Shown here: positions 18,640 through 20,121 of the stretch, piece by piece
How the letters are laid out: each line of letters begins with the position of its first letter
How positions within the stretch are numbered: position 1 is the first letter of the stretch
Source: a virus
Length of the DNA stretch: 20,121 bases
Virus record (IMG/VR): IMGVR_UViG_3300027749_000559
Span: 1-20,121 of that record
Reading direction: 5' to 3' (one strand)
Program-made: the position numbers and the translations under genes
Notes under the pieces: generated by a model
Seen by the model: the letters and a program-made list of their open reading frames with translations, nothing else
Told to the model about the DNA's origin: nothing
Databases searched by the model: none

Positions 18640-18848
18640 GCGAAGGACTGTTTGATGATGTGCCGTTGATGAACAAAGAGCGGGATGCATCGTGGGAAGC
18701 GTTTATCAAACGCAAAGATGTGAAGGCTATGTTTTCAGAGGAGGGTTTTGGCTTTCCTCTTAACCGTGGCTACTACGACCTATGGTGTATTGCTTGGGCA
18801 AAGGCATGGGACAAAGGCTTTATGGCAGGAAGGGAGAAAAACACATGA
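18636..18848 (+). CDS. Hypothetical protein (70 aa)
   Basis: 70-aa protein MSEGLFDDVPLMNKERDASW..., ending WAKAWDKGFMAGREKNT. ATGA overlaps at both ends. The C-terminal WAKAWDKGFMAGRE helix resembles the GARWAEKW end of the 17909 product and is typical of small phage proteins with a WxxGFxAGR-like ending. Function unknown. Confidence 0.78.
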   Translation: MSEGLFDDVPLMNKERDASWEAFIKRKDVKAMFSEEGFGFPLNRGYYDLWCIAWAKAWDKGFMAGREKNT

Positions 18849-19036
18849 AGATGCGAGAACGTAAACATTTATTTTGGTGGTTGCCCCGTGCAAAGATGTT
18901 TGTGCGTAGCCATAACAGGAAAGTCAAACCGTATCCGCAAACCTATTGGGTTGGCAAAGGTAGCCACGCGTACTTGAAAGATAAAAAGAATTGCAAACTG
19001 GGTGGAATTGAATGGTATGAGGAGATGAGAAAATGA
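18845..19036 (+). CDS. Hypothetical basic protein (63 aa)
   Basis: 63-aa strongly basic protein MKMRERKHLFWWLPRAKMFV... with many Lys/Arg and aromatic residues and the segment NRKVKPYPQTYWVGKGSHAY. Start at 18845 has AGGGAGAAAA upstream and ATGA overlap with the previous gene; the in-frame ATG at 18782 lies deep inside the previous gene with no site. Charge suggests nucleic-acid or membrane surface binding; unproven. Confidence 0.75.
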   Translation: MKMRERKHLFWWLPRAKMFVRSHNRKVKPYPQTYWVGKGSHAYLKDKKNCKLGGIEWYEEMRK

Positions 19037-19143
19037 CACCAGACCAATTAAATTATTTTGTGGGCGGTTTTTTTGTTGGGGCTTTAACTGCTTTGCTCTT
19101 TTGCATTCTTCATGATGCTGTGAAAGGGGACAAGCATGACTAA
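19033..19143 (+). CDS. Single-span membrane microprotein (36 aa)
   Basis: 36-aa protein with one clear membrane segment, YFVGGFFVGALTALLFCILH (residues 8-27), a polar N-terminus MTPDQLN and a charged C-terminus DAVKGDKHD. ATGA overlap with the previous gene and an 8-base overlap with the next. Ribosome-binding site is GAGGAGATG. Function unknown; small phage membrane peptides can affect envelope or host physiology. Confidence 0.75.
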   Translation: MTPDQLNYFVGGFFVGALTALLFCILHDAVKGDKHD

Positions 19144-19366
19144 GCGCATAGAAATAGAGTACGAATTAAAAGCAGAAGATGACGATGACATCCAAGAATA
19201 CAAAAAGCCTTGGGTAGGGCTGACGGATGAAGAGCGGTTGTTTGTTTTGGTTACTGCACCACCAACTTTTATAAATCATAAAGGTGATGTAAGAGAAACA
19301 GCGTACACCTTTGCGGAGGTTGTGCAAAAACTAACAGAGAAAAAACTCAAGGAGAAGAACACATGA
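19136..19366 (+). CDS. Hypothetical protein sharing the DDDDIQ module (76 aa)
   Basis: 76-aa protein MTKRIEIEYELKAEDDDDIQ..., ending KLTEKKLKEKNT, with AAAGGGG upstream and 8-base overlap with the membrane microprotein. Residues 15-29 match residues 14-28 of the 17909 protein. The body (TDEERLFVLVTAPPTFINHK) differs from that protein, so only the short module is shared. ATGA overlap with the next gene. Function unknown. Confidence 0.78.
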   Translation: MTKRIEIEYELKAEDDDDIQEYKKPWVGLTDEERLFVLVTAPPTFINHKGDVRETAYTFAEVVQKLTEKKLKEKNT

Positions 19367-19602
19367 AAGGAAAAGGACAGTACAGTGTATTTGCACAAAA
19401 CAAACTTGCAACCGACGCATTTTTTCAACACAAAGTTGACACCAAAACTAAACCTAAGTTGTGTTGGAAGTGCCAAAAAGAATCGAGTTACGAAGACGGC
19501 GCTTATTTGCGGTTTGCGTCAGGTATACACCAATACATATGCAAGCCTTGCATGGACATAAAACGAGAGAAACAGAAACTTAAGGAGGAATCAAATGCTT
19601 GA
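19363..19602 (+). CDS. Small zinc-finger-like protein (79 aa)
   Basis: 79-aa protein with two CxxC pairs, C34-W-K-C37 and C60-K-P-C63, spaced 22 residues apart, the geometry of a treble-clef or zinc-ribbon site that likely binds one zinc ion. The N-terminus (KGKGQYSVFAQNKLATDAFF) and the basic C-terminal helix (MDIKREKQKLKEESNA) flank it. ATGA overlap with the preceding gene; AAGGAGAAG upstream. Likely a nucleic-acid or protein-binding module; partner unknown. Confidence 0.8.
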   Translation: MKGKGQYSVFAQNKLATDAFFQHKVDTKTKPKLCWKCQKESSYEDGAYLRFASGIHQYICKPCMDIKREKQKLKEESNA

Positions 19603-19696
19603 AACAATCGCTTGGATAGTTTTACTACTGTGTAGTGGTGGGGTGGTAGTTGTCACAGTTGCTGTAGCAATTTTTATGTTGAGCAGCGAAGAATGA
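19595..19696 (+). CDS. Single-span membrane microprotein (33 aa)
   Basis: 33-aa protein made almost entirely of one hydrophobic helix: MLETIAWIVLLLCSGGVVVV followed by TVAVAIFMLSSEE. AAGGAGG lies 8 bases before the ATG, a very strong site. It overlaps the previous gene by 8 bases and the next by 4 (ATGA, 19693-19696). Likely inner-membrane. Function unknown. Confidence 0.75.
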   Translation: MLETIAWIVLLLCSGGVVVVTVAVAIFMLSSEE

Positions 19697-19938
19697 AGTG
19701 CCCCACCTGTGGCACATGGTCGCTAGTAAAACAAACCAAGAAATCGCCCACATTTGGGTATACCAGAAGGAGAGAATGTGCAAATGAACACCGATTCACA
19801 ACCCAAGAAGTCGTTGTCCCGCAAGAGGCAATTGATGAAGAAAGAAGAACTCATATCGAGAATAACCTCAAACGATTGGAACCCATTCGAAAGAGCGACC
19901 CCAAGCGTTTTAAAAACACTACATACCGAGAATACTAA
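19693..19938 (+). CDS. Small zinc-ribbon protein, NrdR-like N-terminus (81 aa)
   Basis: 81-aa protein whose first 42 residues resemble the zinc ribbon of NrdR-type and phage zinc-finger regulators: MKCPTCG at the start (C3, C6), an RRRECANEHRF segment with C29 and H33 and then TTQEVVV. NrdR has CPxC, RRR and RFTT at the same places. It lacks the NrdR ATP-cone, so it is not a full NrdR. The C-terminal half is a charged helix (EAIDEERRTHIENNLKRLEP). ATGA overlap with the preceding gene. A DNA-binding role is likely but not shown. Confidence 0.8.
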   Translation: MKCPTCGTWSLVKQTKKSPTFGYTRRRECANEHRFTTQEVVVPQEAIDEERRTHIENNLKRLEPIRKSDPKRFKNTTYREY

Positions 19939-19971
19939 ACAACGAATCAACAACTACGGAGAAGCACTACT

Positions 19972-20121
19972 ATGACTACCCCCGCCGATGACATACAAGT
20001 TAGTGGTAACCACTACAAGGAGATGCCCATACAGCCTTGGGCTGTGATGGAAGCTGTGCTTACGCACGAAGAGTTTGTGGGCTTTCTCAAAGGTAACATA
20101 CTCAAGTACAGCCTACGGGCT
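19972..20121 (+). CDS. DUF3310-family protein, 3' end missing (cut by right window edge)
   Basis: First 50 codons of a plus-strand gene, starting MTTPADDIQVSGNHYKEMPI, continuing QPWAVMEAVLTHEEFVGFLK and then GNILKYSLRA. The V-x-G-x-H-Y-K-x-M-x-I-Q-P start, a helix, and G-N-x-L-K-Y-x-x-R-A are signatures of the DUF3310 family, common in phages and sometimes annotated as nucleotide kinase because of a link to T7 gp1.7. ACGGAGAAGC lies upstream, 33 bases after the previous stop. The missing C-terminus prevents further assignment. Confidence 0.85.
   Translation, partial: MTTPADDIQVSGNHYKEMPIQPWAVMEAVLTHEEFVGFLKGNILKYSLRA

Noticed and set aside
19693-19938. Full NrdR repressor
   Set aside because: Only the zinc-ribbon part is present; the ATP-cone domain is missing and the protein has 81 residues instead of about 150.

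Overview
The window is a piece of a tailed double-stranded DNA bacteriophage genome (Caudoviricetes). On the minus strand, read from about 8.6 kb leftwards, it carries a head-morphogenesis module in the usual late-gene order: terminase small-subunit candidate, large terminase, portal, a 64-residue protein, a GroES-like co-chaperonin, a scaffold candidate, a small protein, a second structural protein, the major capsid protein, a rho-independent terminator, and an acidic gene cut by the left edge. The compact overlapping genes and gene content resemble phages known mainly from aquatic metagenomes. The host cannot be fixed from this sequence; ordinary sigma70-like promoters and strong Shine-Dalgarno sites point only to a bacterium.

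The 454-base divergent region at 8602-9055 separates the two transcriptional halves. It holds two overlapping divergent promoters sharing a palindromic -10 (AGTATACT). The leftward one is placed to drive the head operon. The rightward one would make an RNA of about 88 nt ending at a strong terminator, with a CUCCU stretch complementary to the recurrent ATCAGGAGAA ribosome-binding motif of the rightward genes. Further right an extended -10 promoter (TGCTATAAT) faces the rightward genes.

From 9.0 to 14.95 kb the plus strand carries spaced genes in cassettes. Most gaps hold a GGGGAG-NNNN-CTCCCC hairpin followed by an ATCAGGAG-type ribosome-binding site. The recognisable products are an amidoligase-like enzyme (573 aa) followed directly by a class II glutamine amidotransferase (360 aa), which together suggest glutamine-dependent amide or peptide-bond chemistry. 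A 403-base gap at 10343-10745 has inverted and direct repeats around a 35-base AT tract and looks like a replication origin or complex operator.

From 14.97 kb to the right edge the layout changes to a dense string of very small genes (33-189 aa). Many overlap as ATGA or by a few bases and use AAGGAGAA-type sites, as in phage early accessory operons. It contains a perfect 124-bp tandem duplication of a 36-codon gene, a winged-helix-like protein behind a near-consensus promoter, two small zinc-binding proteins, two single-pass membrane microproteins, and at the edge the start of a DUF3310-type protein. Most of these small proteins have no function I can assign.
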